64,000 nucleotides of DNA from Desulfuromonadaceae bacterium (GTDB lineage: Bacteria; Desulfobacterota; Desulfuromonadia; Geobacterales; Pseudopelobacteraceae), in NCBI GenBank assembly GCA_028688955.1, contig JAQTXD010000009.1:1-64000 (forward strand). The letters are read 5' to 3'. How positions within the stretch are numbered: position 1 is the stretch's first letter; the number at the start of each line of letters is the position of its first letter. Positions 6,727 to 16,035 of this stretch are shown in pieces. The notes under the pieces were generated by a model, which was given only the letters and a program-made list of their open reading frames with translations, searched no databases and was not told where the DNA came from. A program made the translations under genes and the position numbers.

Positions 6727-6838
6727 TAATTCCGGACTCGTATTCCGCATTCGTATTCCGGGGACACCTTACTCATTCGTATTCCGGGGACCGTATTCCG
6801 GGGACACCTTCGGGGACCGTATTCCGGGGACACCTTAC
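6727..6838. repeat. cluster of inverted REP-like 13-mers
   Basis: At least four full or partial copies of ATTCCGGGGACA (the complement of TGTCCCCGGAAT), interspersed with TTCGTATTCCG and CACCTTACT pieces. The block looks like repeated slippage of one unit. It abuts the 3' end of the HEPN toxin gene. Confidence 0.75.
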
Positions 6839-7179
6839 TTAATTCCGCTCACAATCTTCTGTACAGCATCCATCAACATCGGCAAATCATCACGAATCGT
6901 ATTCCAGACAATCTCCAGATCAACCCCAAAATATTCATGCGCCAGTAGATTACGGAAATCCTTTACGTCCTGCCACGGAATCTCCGGGTATCCACCTTTC
7001 AACTCCTCTGACAGCTTGCCCACAGCCTCACCGATGATTTCAAATTCGCGGATTACTGCCGAGTAGCGCATACGATCCTGAACAAACGCATCACAGGTCA
7101 TACCCTGAACATACGATTGGATGGCGGAGCCGGATTCCAGGATATCCTGACAATAAAGGAGTTGCGGACGCTCAGACAT
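6835..7179 (-). CDS. HEPN-domain toxin (HepT-like RNase)
   Basis: A 114-residue HEPN RNase and the intact copy of the module. The catalytic RX4H motif is visible in FRNLLAHEYFGVD near residues 78-90. The all-helical body starts SERPQLLYCQDILES and includes YSAVIREFEIIGEAVGKLSE. I chose the ATG at 7179, which overlaps the MNT stop by 8 bp and has AAGGA upstream; an in-frame ATG at 7197 is less likely. HEPN toxins of this class cleave tRNA or mRNA and are silenced by AMPylation from the partner MNT protein. The stop codon lies in a cluster of REP-like repeats. Confidence 0.88.
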   Translation of the reverse strand: MSERPQLLYCQDILESGSAIQSYVQGMTCDAFVQDRMRYSAVIREFEIIGEAVGKLSEELKGGYPEIPWQDVKDFRNLLAHEYFGVDLEIVWNTIRDDLPMLMDAVQKIVSGIK

Positions 7180-7471
7180 GGATGATTTCCTTGGCAACCA
7201 TATCCCTCGCTAACGGTTTTAAGGTACTTTCTATCCCCAGATCGACCGTCTTGCCGAACTGCTGTTCAAGATAGCGCCTGATACCGAAAAAGTTACTCAG
7301 TGATTTCCTTTCAGGCTTCAGCTCAATGGCTATATCAATATCTGAATCTTCACGAGCCTCTCCCCGGGCATAACTGCCGAAAAGGCCGACGCTCACTACA
7401 CCGAAGCGCTGCGCCATTTCATCCTTATGCGTCTGCAAGAACATGATGATTTCGTTTTTATTATTGACCAT
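7172..7471 (-). CDS. MNT-type nucleotidyltransferase antitoxin, MntA-like (copy 2)
   Basis: A 99-residue minimal nucleotidyltransferase, first gene of the MNT-HEPN operon. It keeps GLFGSYARGE and the DSDIDIAIEL carboxylates. It differs from copy 1 (2738-3037) at only a few residues. Known members AMPylate the HEPN toxin and so act as antitoxin. It is followed by an 8-bp overlap with the toxin gene. The whole module sits just downstream of the dapL terminator hairpin, in the same direction. Confidence 0.88.
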   Translation of the reverse strand: MVNNKNEIIMFLQTHKDEMAQRFGVVSVGLFGSYARGEAREDSDIDIAIELKPERKSLSNFFGIRRYLEQQFGKTVDLGIESTLKPLARDMVAKEIIHV

Positions 7472-7532
7472 ACCGCCGCTCCTTAATCCAGATTAACGGG
7501 AGTATACGTTTGCACCTCTGAAAATGCAAGAA

Positions 7533-7552
7533 GGGCGACCAACCGGCCGCCC
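7533..7552 (-). terminator. hairpin terminator after dapL
   Basis: Stem GGGCGGCC/GGTCGCCC (one G-T pair, loop GGTT on the minus strand), followed by TTCTTGC and TTTT. It lies 11 bp after the dapL stop. The same hairpin was copied to 3099-3118 in the 475-bp duplication. Confidence 0.6.
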
Positions 7553-7562
7553 ATCTTCAATC

Positions 7563-8795
7563 CTACTTCAAATTCTTCTTTATCCTCTCCACCGCCTCAA
7601 TCACATTCTCGCGATGGCCGAAGGCCGACAGCCGGAAGTACCCTTCCCCGCTCGGGCCGAAGCCGCTGCCGGGGGTGCCGACCACGTTGCATTCGGTCAG
7701 CAGCTTGTCGAAGAAATCCCAGCTGGTCATACCGCCCGGGGTCTTGAGCCAGATGTAGGGGGCATCAACGCCGCCAAAACAGGTCACTCCGACTTCTCTC
7801 AACCCTTCACGGATGATGCGGGCATTCTCCATGTAATAGTCGATAATCTCCCTGGTCTGTTTCCATCCTTCATCCGAATAAACAGCGGCGGCGGCGCGCT
7901 GGACCGGGTAGGAGGCGCCGTTGAACTTGGTGGTGGTGCGGCGCAGCCAGAGCTTGTTGAAGCTGTAGCGCTCGCCGGTGCTGGTGGTGCCCATGACCTC
8001 TTCCGGCACGACCACCAGGCCGCAGCGGACGCCGGTGAAGCCGGCGGTCTTGGAGAAGGAGCGGAATTCGATGGCGCACTTCTTGGCCCCTTCGATCTCG
8101 TAGATGGAGTGAGGGATCTCCGGATTGGTGATGAAGGCCTCGTAGGCGGCGTCGAAGAAGATCACGCAGTCGTTGGCGTTGGCGTAGTCGACCCACTTCT
8201 TCAGCTCGGCCTTGCTGGCCACGGTGCCGGTCGGGTTGTTGGGGAAGCAGAGATAGATGATGTCCACCTTCTGGGTGGGGAGCGACGGGATGAAACCGTT
8301 GGCCTCGTTGCAGGGCATGTAGACCACGCCCGCGTAGTAGCCCTTGTCGTCGGCCTCGCCGGTGCGGCCGATCATGACGTTGGTGTCGTTGTAGACCGGG
8401 TAGACCGGGTCGCCGATGGCGACGATGTTGTCCAGGGCGAAGATGTCGAGGATGTTGGCGCAGTCACACTTGGAGCCGTCGGAGATGAACATCTCCTCGG
8501 TCTTGAGGGAGACACCCAGCGGCTTGTAGGATTTCTCGATGATGGCGTTGATCAGCCAGTCGTAGCCCTGCTCCGGGCCGTAGCCGGCGAACTTGTCGGT
8601 GGTGGCCAGGTCGTCCACGGCATCGTGGAAGGCCTTGAGCACGGCCGGTGCCAGCGGACGGGTGACGTCGCCGATGCCGAGGCGGATAACCTTGGCGTCC
8701 GGGTTGGCGGCGGAAAATTCACGCACGCGGCGGCCGATCTCGGGGAAGAGGTAGCCGGCTTTCAGCTTCAGGTAATTGTCATTAATTTTTGCCAC
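7563..8795 (-). CDS. dapL: LL-diaminopimelate aminotransferase
   Basis: A 410-residue PLP enzyme of aminotransferase fold type I. It converts tetrahydrodipicolinate directly to LL-diaminopimelate with glutamate as amino donor, bypassing the succinyl or acetyl routes of lysine and cell-wall synthesis. The family N-terminus is [19 protein letters not shown], the PLP lysine lies in [16 protein letters not shown], and FPNNPTGT is present. Start is GTG with AGGAGG upstream. It follows dapA, dapB and a diguanylate cyclase gene on the same strand. DapL of this type is common in Geobacter-like bacteria. Full length. Confidence 0.96.
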   Translation of the reverse strand: MAKINDNYLKLKAGYLFPEIGRRVREFSAANPDAKVIRLGIGDVTRPLAPAVLKAFHDAVDDLATTDKFAGYGPEQGYDWLINAIIEKSYKPLGVSLKTEEMFISDGSKCDCANILDIFALDNIVAIGDPVYPVYNDTNVMIGRTGEADDKGYYAGVVYMPCNEANGFIPSLPTQKVDIIYLCFPNNPTGTVASKAELKKWVDYANANDCVIFFDAAYEAFITNPEIPHSIYEIEGAKKCAIEFRSFSKTAGFTGVRCGLVVVPEEVMGTTSTGERYSFNKLWLRRTTTKFNGASYPVQRAAAAVYSDEGWKQTREIIDYYMENARIIREGLREVGVTCFGGVDAPYIWLKTPGGMTSWDFFDKLLTECNVVGTPGSGFGPSGEGYFRLSAFGHRENVIEAVERIKKNLK

Positions 8796-8845
8796 GTAAA
8801 AATCCTCCTGATAATATGATCATGATCCCGCACTGTTGCATAATT

Positions 8846-10444
8846 TCATACGCCAGACATACGTAAATTTTTGCGCTTGCTTTTTTCGATGTACATCCGT
8901 ACGTCTGCCCGTTTGAACGCATCCTGCAACCCTTCTGCAGAATCGCTGGTAGCTTGTCCCAACGAAATAAACAGTGGGCAGACACCATCTTCCGCTATGT
9001 ACACACTGCCCTCAGAGTCTCTGACCCTTTTCAGCATCAGCTGCACCTGCTCCGAATCCACTCCGGGCAGCAACACGGCAAACTCGTCGCCACCAATGCG
9101 GGCAACAATGTCCTCAGCACGGAATGACTCCAGCAGCACCCGGGCAGTCGTCCTGATCAGAGCGTCACCAGCGGCGTGGCCACCTGAATCGTTGCACTCC
9201 TTAAGTCCATCTATATCAGCAACCACAACCGAAATCGGCACCGCTCGTCCACGCGAGAGACGTTCCAGTTCGCTGTCAAAATAGGCACGATTATACAGCC
9301 CTGTCAGGGCATCGTGGGTGCTCGCATGAAGCAGTTCCGAACTTTTCCTGTCTTCCTGCTGGACCATTGTGTTGAAAGTCCTGGCCAGAATACCGATCTC
9401 GTCATCGGTATCGGTATCATTGCTGAACAGCCGCTCATCACCTTTCAGGGTTGAAAGGCACTTCACATGATCGGCAAAACGAACCAGCGTATTGGTAAAG
9501 CGCCCCATCATCAACCGGACCACCAGCGCGCTGATTAGTGTGCCTAAAAAAACCGCCACCAGAAGATATCTCCGGAACTGATAGATCGGAGCATAGACTT
9601 CGACCAGCGGGTAGTTGGCACCCATGATCCAGTCGGTTGTTTTGAAGCGTTTGAAAGAGGTCAATGCACACAAGCCGCGAGAATTGACATTTTCAGCGCT
9701 TCCCTCAAAGCCGCTGTATGCCCTGGCAAGAAGCTTATTTGCCCCCGCAATCTCGGGAGCCTGCATGATCCTCGACTTGTCCGGATGCATGATCAGGGTC
9801 CGGTCACGGGTGATGATATAAAGATAGCCGGTTTCAGCAATGCGGGTACGCGACAACGCACCCAGAAAGTTGTCATGAAGAAGGTTAAGGCTGCCGCCAA
9901 GAATGGCGATCAGTTTCCCATCCTTGGCACGTACCGGGGCTGTAAACATGATCGCCGGTGCTCCGGGGGAGTGGGTCGAAACGTAGGGTTCTGAAATAAC
10001 CGGTAACCCGCTGGACACGGTTTTTTTGTAGTAGTCCCTGAATGATATGTCGCGTCCGCGCCGGTTTGGGAGAAACGGGGCCTCCGCAATTATTTTTCCT
10101 TCAGGAGAAAAGAGAAACAGGCCGTTGTCAAATATACTGTGGGTTCCGGGACGGCTATCGAGGAACCGCTGAGCCGCGTCACTGTCCGCCACAATGTCCG
10201 GCGTAACAAATCGGGAAACATCGACGATTACCTGTTGTGATGACGTAAGTTTCTGGTCGATGTTTTGCGTAACCACGGTCAGCAGGGTAAACTGCTGGCT
10301 GGAAATGGACTGCTTGAACTCCTGTTTGAAGTAGAAAAAAATCAGCGTTGCGAGTACGGCCTGAAACAGCATCAGAAAGCAGCAGACCGTCATGGTCATC
10401 CTGAATGTTATACTGTGCCGTGTGAATGGGAACGTCGGTTCCAT
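8846..10444 (-). CDS. cache-domain diguanylate cyclase (GGDEF)
   Basis: A 532-residue membrane sensor enzyme making cyclic di-GMP. Order: TM1 (about 18-38), periplasmic double-cache region (about 40-285) with FRDYYKKTVSSGLPVISEPY typical of dCache_1, TM2 (about 292-315), HAMP-like linker, then GGDEF domain (about 370-530). The active site RIGGDEFAVLLPG is intact. RAED, five residues before GGDEF, is the inhibitory I-site, so product inhibition is expected. I chose the ATG at 10444 with GGGGAG upstream over one at 10480 without a site. The gene sits between dapB and dapL, an odd place for a signalling gene. Confidence 0.9.
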   Translation of the reverse strand: MEPTFPFTRHSITFRMTMTVCCFLMLFQAVLATLIFFYFKQEFKQSISSQQFTLLTVVTQNIDQKLTSSQQVIVDVSRFVTPDIVADSDAAQRFLDSRPGTHSIFDNGLFLFSPEGKIIAEAPFLPNRRGRDISFRDYYKKTVSSGLPVISEPYVSTHSPGAPAIMFTAPVRAKDGKLIAILGGSLNLLHDNFLGALSRTRIAETGYLYIITRDRTLIMHPDKSRIMQAPEIAGANKLLARAYSGFEGSAENVNSRGLCALTSFKRFKTTDWIMGANYPLVEVYAPIYQFRRYLLVAVFLGTLISALVVRLMMGRFTNTLVRFADHVKCLSTLKGDERLFSNDTDTDDEIGILARTFNTMVQQEDRKSSELLHASTHDALTGLYNRAYFDSELERLSRGRAVPISVVVADIDGLKECNDSGGHAAGDALIRTTARVLLESFRAEDIVARIGGDEFAVLLPGVDSEQVQLMLKRVRDSEGSVYIAEDGVCPLFISLGQATSDSAEGLQDAFKRADVRMYIEKSKRKNLRMSGV

Positions 10445-10503
10445 TGCAGATCGTCTCCCCGAGGCGCTGTTAGGTGGCATTCAGCTCATTTCCCATGCGG
10501 ATC

Positions 10504-11307
10504 TTAATTCAGACCGAGTACATCCTGCATATCATACAATCCTGGATTCTTTCCGACCACCCATTTTGCTGCCCGCACACTACCACGAGAGAACATATCC
10601 CGCGTCATGGCCCGGTGGGAAATTTCGATGCGCTCCCCCATACCGATAAAGTAGACGGTGTGTTCTCCGACGATGTCACCGCCGCGCACCGTCTGCATGC
10701 CGATCTCTTCCGTAGTCCGCTCTCCACAGATGCCTTCGCGGTGATAATTCGCTACTTTGTTGTAATCCCGCCCCAGCGCTTCGGCAACGACCTCGCCCAT
10801 GCGCACTGCAGTTCCTGACGGTGAATCTTTTTTCTTGTTGTGATGCAGTTCAACGATCTCGACATCAAAATCGCTGCCAAGCGTCCTGGCAACATCTTTT
10901 AAAACCTTGAAACAAACGTTGACGCCGACCGACATATTCGGGGCCAGTACCGCCGGAATATCTTTAGCCAATTCTGCGGCAAAGGCCCGCTCCTCCGGTG
11001 TAAACCCTGTTGAACCGATGACGATGGATTTTTTATGCAGGGCACACATTTCCAGATTTTTGAGGGATACCTTGGGGGAGGTAAAATCAATCAGCACATC
11101 GCAGGCTGCGACAACGGCATTGAGGCTGTCGGTAATGAGGACGCCGCTTTTACCGCATCCTGCCAACACACCGGCATCTTCTCCGACCTGCGGGTGACCG
11201 GGACGCTCCAGCGCACCGCAAAATTCGGTCCCTTCTGCTTCTATAATCGAGGTAATGATGCGCTGCCCCATACGTCCGGCAGCGCCACACACGGCTATTT
11301 TGATCAT
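10504..11307 (-). CDS. dapB: 4-hydroxy-tetrahydrodipicolinate reductase
   Basis: A 267-residue NAD(P)H-dependent reductase, second enzyme of the diaminopimelate-lysine pathway. The Rossmann motif IAVCGAAGRMGQRI is at the N-terminus. The substrate-binding loop reads VEIVELHHNKKKDSPSGTA, containing the catalytic His and Lys. Length is normal. It lies 24 bp after dapA in the same operon and supplies the substrate used by DapL. Confidence 0.96.
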   Translation of the reverse strand: MIKIAVCGAAGRMGQRIITSIIEAEGTEFCGALERPGHPQVGEDAGVLAGCGKSGVLITDSLNAVVAACDVLIDFTSPKVSLKNLEMCALHKKSIVIGSTGFTPEERAFAAELAKDIPAVLAPNMSVGVNVCFKVLKDVARTLGSDFDVEIVELHHNKKKDSPSGTAVRMGEVVAEALGRDYNKVANYHREGICGERTTEEIGMQTVRGGDIVGEHTVYFIGMGERIEISHRAMTRDMFSRGSVRAAKWVVGKNPGLYDMQDVLGLN

Positions 11308-11331
11308 AAGTCAATCCTTGAACAGGTAAAT

Positions 11332-12207
11332 TTATATCAGCTTGTACTCTTTCATGATCGCCGCCAGTTTTGCCTTGTTCGCGGCACCCAGTTCGCACAG
11401 CGGCAGACGGACGTCAGCTGGAGCCTTGCCCATCAGCTCCAGAGCGGTTTTCACCGGTACCGGATTGCTTTCGATGAACATGGCGCTGCCTATTTTGAGG
11501 GTGGCAAGGTGCAGCTGACGGGCCTTCTCGAAATCGCCGGCGAAGAACGCATCAACCAGATCGGCAACAGTTTTCGGCATGATGTTGGCCAGTACCGAAA
11601 TAACCCCTTTGGCGCCGCAGGCCATCATTGGAAAGGTGATGAAGTCATCACCGGAAAAAACGTCAATTTTGTCACCGCAGAGGGCGATAACTTCGGACCC
11701 CTGCTGAAGTGAACCGGTTGCTTCCTTGATGGCAACGATATTGCTGTGCTCTGCCAGACGGGCAACCGTCTCGGGAAGCAGGTTGATGCCGGTGCGGCCC
11801 GGCACATTGTAAAGTATCTGCGGCAGCGCAACCGCGTTGGCGACAGCCATATAGTGCCGATAGAGCCCTTCCTGAGTCGGTTTGTTATAGTACGGAGTTA
11901 CCAGCAACGCGCCATCAGCCCCCACATCCTTGGCTTTTTGTGTCATCTCGATCGCTTCGGCCGTGCAGTTTGAACCGGTGCCGGCAATAACCGGAACGCG
12001 CTTGCCGACCTGATCAACAACAGTCTTGATCACCGCAAGATGCTCGTCATTATCGAGAGTTGAGGATTCGCCGGTGGTACCGCACGGCACAATGGCATCA
12101 GTACCGTTGTCAATCTGGAAATCAACCAACTCACGGAGCTTCTCGAAATCAACCGCGCCATCTGTTTTGAACGGCGTCACAATTGCTACAATGCTTCCTT
12201 TAAACAT
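11332..12207 (-). CDS. dapA: 4-hydroxy-tetrahydrodipicolinate synthase
   Basis: A 291-residue class I aldolase condensing pyruvate with aspartate semialdehyde. Landmarks: GSIVAIVTPF start, PCGTTGESSTL pyruvate-binding loop, VTPYYNKPTQEGLYRHY with the catalytic Tyr, and NIVAIKEATGS with the Schiff-base Lys. I chose the ATG at 12207 because GGGAGG lies nine bases upstream and the family begins there; the frame is open further to 12294. First gene of dapA-dapB-GGDEF-dapL. The 250-bp region upstream separates it from the divergent tag gene and should hold the promoter; no clear operator or lysine riboswitch was seen. Confidence 0.96.
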   Translation of the reverse strand: MFKGSIVAIVTPFKTDGAVDFEKLRELVDFQIDNGTDAIVPCGTTGESSTLDNDEHLAVIKTVVDQVGKRVPVIAGTGSNCTAEAIEMTQKAKDVGADGALLVTPYYNKPTQEGLYRHYMAVANAVALPQILYNVPGRTGINLLPETVARLAEHSNIVAIKEATGSLQQGSEVIALCGDKIDVFSGDDFITFPMMACGAKGVISVLANIMPKTVADLVDAFFAGDFEKARQLHLATLKIGSAMFIESNPVPVKTALELMGKAPADVRLPLCELGAANKAKLAAIMKEYKLI

Positions 12208-12463
12208 AACTGAATACCTCCCGGTTTGATTTCTGAAAGTGATGTACAGAAACGATACGGATTTCTCGCCCTTTATCTGAGCATAAAACATCAAAATGAG
12301 CGATAATCCAAAAAAAGTGGGTATTTATAGCACAGCAGGGGATTGCAAGTCAAAAAATAAGGAACACGACAGATTGAAATCGTTCTTGTCAGAGCACCGA
12401 TAACTTTGTAGAACAGTCCACCAGCTGCGCGTGTCCGAAACCATTAAATACGGGGAGAAAATC

Positions 12464-13039
12464 ATGACGATTGAGCATATCTGCCGCTGCCCCTGGTGCG
12501 GCGACGACCCGGCCTATATTGCCTACCATGACAACGAATGGGGGGTGCCGCTCCACGATGACACCCGCCTGTTCGAGATGCTCACCCTGGAAGGCGCACA
12601 GGCAGGCTTATCCTGGTTGACCGTTTTGAAAAAGCGGGAGGGGTATCGGACGGCATTTGCCGGTTTCAACCCTCTCATTGTTGCGGCATTCAACGATGCC
12701 GATGTTGAGAGGCTCATGAATAATCCCGGCATAATCCGCAACCGCCTTAAGATCACCTCCACAATCAGCAATGCCCGTGCCGTACAGGAGGTGCAGGATG
12801 CCCACGGAAGCCTTGACCGGTTCCTCTGGAGTTTTGTGGACGGGGTAGCGATTCGCAACGCCCGGGCGAGCATGAGTGACATTCCGGCCAGCACGCCGCT
12901 TTCCGACGTCATGAGCAAAGAACTGAAGCGACTCGGCTTCCGCTTTGTCGGTTCAACGATCTGCTACGCCTTCATGCAGGCCACCGGCATGGTCAATGAC
13001 CATCTTGTCGGGTGTTTCCGTCATAGTGACAACAGATGA
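12464..13039 (+). CDS. tag: DNA-3-methyladenine glycosylase I
   Basis: A 191-residue base-excision repair enzyme of the Tag family, removing 3-methyladenine from alkylated DNA. The opening RCPWCGDDPAYIAYHDNEWG and the LTLEGAQAGLSWLTVLKKRE block are diagnostic. The zinc-binding Cys/His residues near both ends (CPWC; the C-terminal HLVGCFRH) are present. The ATG at 12464 follows GGGGAG by eight bases; an upstream in-frame ATG at 12431 lacks a site. It ends overlapping an alternative start of trmB. Confidence 0.94.
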   Translation: MTIEHICRCPWCGDDPAYIAYHDNEWGVPLHDDTRLFEMLTLEGAQAGLSWLTVLKKREGYRTAFAGFNPLIVAAFNDADVERLMNNPGIIRNRLKITSTISNARAVQEVQDAHGSLDRFLWSFVDGVAIRNARASMSDIPASTPLSDVMSKELKRLGFRFVGSTICYAFMQATGMVNDHLVGCFRHSDNR

Positions 13040-13104
13040 AAAATCGCTCCCGCCAGCGGCCAAGTTATGGTACAGTTACGCATTTTTCACCAAAGGACAG
13101 TTTC

Positions 13105-13734
13105 ATGCTTATCCCCAACACATCCCCAACATTTTTCCCGTGGGGAGACAGCGATCCGGTTCCACAGTGGGACACGCTCTTCGGAAATGATCACCCACTG
13201 GCGCTGGAAATCGGCTGCGGAGTCGGCGATTTTATTGTGCAGATGGCTGGTCTGTACCCTGAATTAAATTTTATTGCCCTGGATTTCTACAACAAGGGAT
13301 GTATAAAAACCTGCAAAAGAGTCGACAAGAGCGGCCTGACAAACGTAAGAGTATTGCGGGCTGAGGCGCGCAGTTTCATCGAAGCCTGCATTCCGGCCGG
13401 AGCGTTACAAATGGTCATCATTAACTGCCCCGATCCCTGGCCGAAGCTGCGCCACAGAAAAAGACGCCTGGTAAATGCCGGGTTTGCGGACTATCTGTTA
13501 CGCTTTATGAAACCGGAAGCCGATCTCTACTTCGCCACCGACTTCGTCGATTACGGCCTTGATGTCGCAGAGTTCATGGCCGTGCAGCCGGGGTTCATTA
13601 ATCAGCTCGCTCCCGACACTTTCCGCCATACCCTTGAACGATATCCGGTATCAAAGTACATGCGCCGCTTCCTGGACCTCGGACAGCCGATTTACTACGT
13701 TCATTATAAGAAACTTGCGGCGATTGCCGATTGA
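13105..13734 (+). CDS. trmB: tRNA (guanine-N7)-methyltransferase
   Basis: A SAM-dependent methyltransferase forming m7G46 in tRNA. The SAM-binding motif LEIGCGVGDFIVQMA and the TrmB signature NCPDPWPKLRHRKRRLVN are both visible. The usual catalytic Asp lies within the latter. I chose the ATG at 13105 (210 residues) because AAAGGAC precedes it; an ATG at 13036 overlapping the tag stop would add 23 residues that look non-conserved. It is probably co-transcribed with tag. Confidence 0.9.
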   Translation: MLIPNTSPTFFPWGDSDPVPQWDTLFGNDHPLALEIGCGVGDFIVQMAGLYPELNFIALDFYNKGCIKTCKRVDKSGLTNVRVLRAEARSFIEACIPAGALQMVIINCPDPWPKLRHRKRRLVNAGFADYLLRFMKPEADLYFATDFVDYGLDVAEFMAVQPGFINQLAPDTFRHTLERYPVSKYMRRFLDLGQPIYYVHYKKLAAIAD

Positions 13735-13756
13735 GGAACACCGTTCAGGAGGACTG

Positions 13757-14989
13757 ATGGAGATTCTGTTATCGACAAAAGGGAATGATGTCAGATCATG
13801 GCGAGGAGCCCGGGATTTTGCCGCCTCGTATCGCGGCGCACTTCTGGACCAGGCAGCCTCCGATCACTTCGGCAGTGCTGATGACGTGTTTTCAAAAAGC
13901 CAGGCTGAGCTTGAAGCCATTATCACCACCCACAGGAACCTGATGGAACAGCTGAACGGGATTAGCGCAGAAGCCGCTGCTGCGACCCCTTCAACAGATC
14001 TTAAAAAGTTGACCTCCTCCTTTTACAACAATCTGTACCGTCACTTTGGCCACTTTCGTTCTGCCTCGGCATTCTATCAACTGAGCATGTCTTTCCTGTG
14101 TCAGATAAGCTCTACGGTCGTCGCACACGCAATTGATCATCTGGGCCTGTTTGCCCGGCATCTTCCTGATATATCGCTGATTGCCGTCGGCCCGACCGGA
14201 CGTGGTGAATACTCCCCGTTCTGCCCCCTGCAGCTGCTGCTCGTTCACGCAGAGGTTGCCCCTTCCCAACTCCAGACAATTGCCCTGTTTTGCCACACCA
14301 TTCATGAAGGATTCGAAAATGCGGGATTTCTTATGGATCCTGCGGTTACGCCACGCGATGAGCAGTGGCGCGGAACGCTGAATGAATGGCGTCAACGCTG
14401 TGAAGAAGGTCTGCAGTCGGAAGAAGATGAGGACTTAATCAACCTGTATCGCCTTATCGACCAGTATCCGCTTGCCACATCGACAGACTTTGACCCGGGG
14501 CTGAAGGAACTCCGCAGCACCGTCCTCTACGGGAACCATCCCGCATTGGTGTACCTGATCGGTCGGATGACGTCACTTTCAAACGGCATCGGCCTCATGG
14601 GAAGATTAAAGCTGGAACGGAGGGGCAAACTACGCGGCATGTTCAGACTTCTGGATCATGGACTGCTGCCGCTCTCTGCCGCGCTTTCCGCATGTGCCCT
14701 GATCAAGAACAGCCCGGAAGCCGGCAGCTGTGAACGAATCCATGACCTGCTGAAGCGACGCGAACTTGATGTCGAACTGGCGGAGCGAATGCTGGTGACC
14801 TGGCATACGCTGCATGACCTCTGGCTGCAGGAGCAATCACTCCATTATGAGGAGCATCCTGACAAACCGCTCCTTCTCAATGCAGGCGAGCTATCCGACC
14901 AGCAGCGGAATGTGCTGAAGGAAGCACTTGAATCTGTCTCCTTCATCCAGCGGCATGTTGCAATAATTTTCTCAGGAATAGGCGGGTAA
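13757..14989 (+). CDS. DUF294-like putative nucleotidyltransferase, catalytic site degenerate
   Basis: A 410-residue protein with GGAGGA upstream of its ATG. It resembles the DUF294 nucleotidyltransferase plus substrate-binding architecture related to GlnD: a helical first third, then AVGPTGRGEYSPFCPLQLLL (about residues 140-160) and a helical C-terminal domain ending ERMLVTWHTLHDLWLQEQ. Active relatives have GSxGRxE followed by TDQDN with catalytic aspartates. Here the GxxGRGE part remains but the Asp positions read CPLQL, so catalysis is probably lost. It may be a regulatory pseudoenzyme. Follows trmB by 22 bp. Confidence 0.6.
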   Translation: MEILLSTKGNDVRSWRGARDFAASYRGALLDQAASDHFGSADDVFSKSQAELEAIITTHRNLMEQLNGISAEAAAATPSTDLKKLTSSFYNNLYRHFGHFRSASAFYQLSMSFLCQISSTVVAHAIDHLGLFARHLPDISLIAVGPTGRGEYSPFCPLQLLLVHAEVAPSQLQTIALFCHTIHEGFENAGFLMDPAVTPRDEQWRGTLNEWRQRCEEGLQSEEDEDLINLYRLIDQYPLATSTDFDPGLKELRSTVLYGNHPALVYLIGRMTSLSNGIGLMGRLKLERRGKLRGMFRLLDHGLLPLSAALSACALIKNSPEAGSCERIHDLLKRRELDVELAERMLVTWHTLHDLWLQEQSLHYEEHPDKPLLLNAGELSDQQRNVLKEALESVSFIQRHVAIIFSGIGG

Positions 14990-15186
14990 GCCGCTGTGCT
15001 TCAGGTCCCTTCAACCGGAAACCTGTTTACCCTGCCGCTCCAAAGGGTATTCAAGCTCGCAGGGTAACCGACCCGCACATCGATTCTCCCTGCCGTATGC
15101 CCGGGAAACAGTACTGGTAGTCAGCATCATGATCATGACAACACCCGTTTCCAGAGGGATGCCTTAAACCAAAATGACGAACCGTA

Positions 15187-16035
15187 ATGTCTGATCACTA
15201 TATAGAAAAAAACTTTCTCTACGTTCTTTGCCTCTCCTTTCTTTTCCATCTGGGAGTGTTTGCGCTTTTTTATTACTTGCCTCCGGCGCAGCAACCCCAA
15301 AAAGAGCCGGTTTTCATTGATCTGCAACAGGTACCGGAGCAAAAGAAACCACTGGAACAGCGTCAGCTGGAAACCAGGCGCCGCTCAGACCAACGGATCA
15401 GAGTCCCCCGGGAGAGCGCACCGCGCGGCGATGCGCCTCAGGATCTTCAGGTGGTTAAAAAGCAGAGCCCACCGCCGCCAGAGCAAAAACCATCACAAAA
15501 GACGCCGCCTTCAAAGGGACTTCAGACGATACCGCCACAGCCGCCGGTCTCCCCCGGTTCCTCTGTGGCCAGCCTTCTGAAGCCCAAAGCGTCGATAGCC
15601 CCGCAACGACCGTTTGCGCAGAATCTTTTTCCCCGCGCTGACAGGTTGGCAAAGTTGGAAGACAGTTATCGGCAGAAATTTGAAAATGACATTGCCGAGG
15701 GAGACACCCGCTTTTTGAACAGCGATGACATCGTATTCGGTTCGTTCCTGCGCCGTTTCGAGGGAGCGGTCTACGGAGTCTGGCGCTACCCGCAGGAAGC
15801 CGCCGTGAAAGGTATTGAGGGAATAACACCTGTCAGAATAACATTTAATCGCCGGGGGGAAATAACAAACATCCAGCAGCTGGAGAGCTCCGGGGCTCGC
15901 ATACTTGACGAAGAGGTGCTGCGCACCTTGCGGGCTATCGGCCCGGTGGGAGGATTTCCCAAAGGGTACAACAAAGAGGAGTTTCATCTGATTGCCTTTT
16001 TTCAATATGGTGGCACCAGGAGATCGTTACGATGA
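15187..16035 (+). CDS. TonB family protein (energy transducer)
   Basis: A 282-residue inner-membrane protein: short cytoplasmic start, one TM helix (about 10-30, [20 protein letters not shown]), a Pro/Gln/Lys-rich periplasmic stretch (about 35-150), and a C-terminal TonB domain (about 190-280) with [20 protein letters not shown]. TonB proteins pass proton-motive energy from ExbBD to outer-membrane receptors. No exbBD or receptor gene is adjacent. Its stop overlaps the cobyrinate synthase start by 4 bp, hinting at a link with cobalamin use. The ribosome site is weak. Confidence 0.82.
   Translation: MSDHYIEKNFLYVLCLSFLFHLGVFALFYYLPPAQQPQKEPVFIDLQQVPEQKKPLEQRQLETRRRSDQRIRVPRESAPRGDAPQDLQVVKKQSPPPPEQKPSQKTPPSKGLQTIPPQPPVSPGSSVASLLKPKASIAPQRPFAQNLFPRADRLAKLEDSYRQKFENDIAEGDTRFLNSDDIVFGSFLRRFEGAVYGVWRYPQEAAVKGIEGITPVRITFNRRGEITNIQQLESSGARILDEEVLRTLRAIGPVGGFPKGYNKEEFHLIAFFQYGGTRRSLR

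Noticed and set aside
7524..8819. A 431-codon plus-strand frame opposite dapL
   Set aside because: It is an antisense shadow of the GC-rich dapL gene, with a Gly/Val/Asp-biased translation and no family features.
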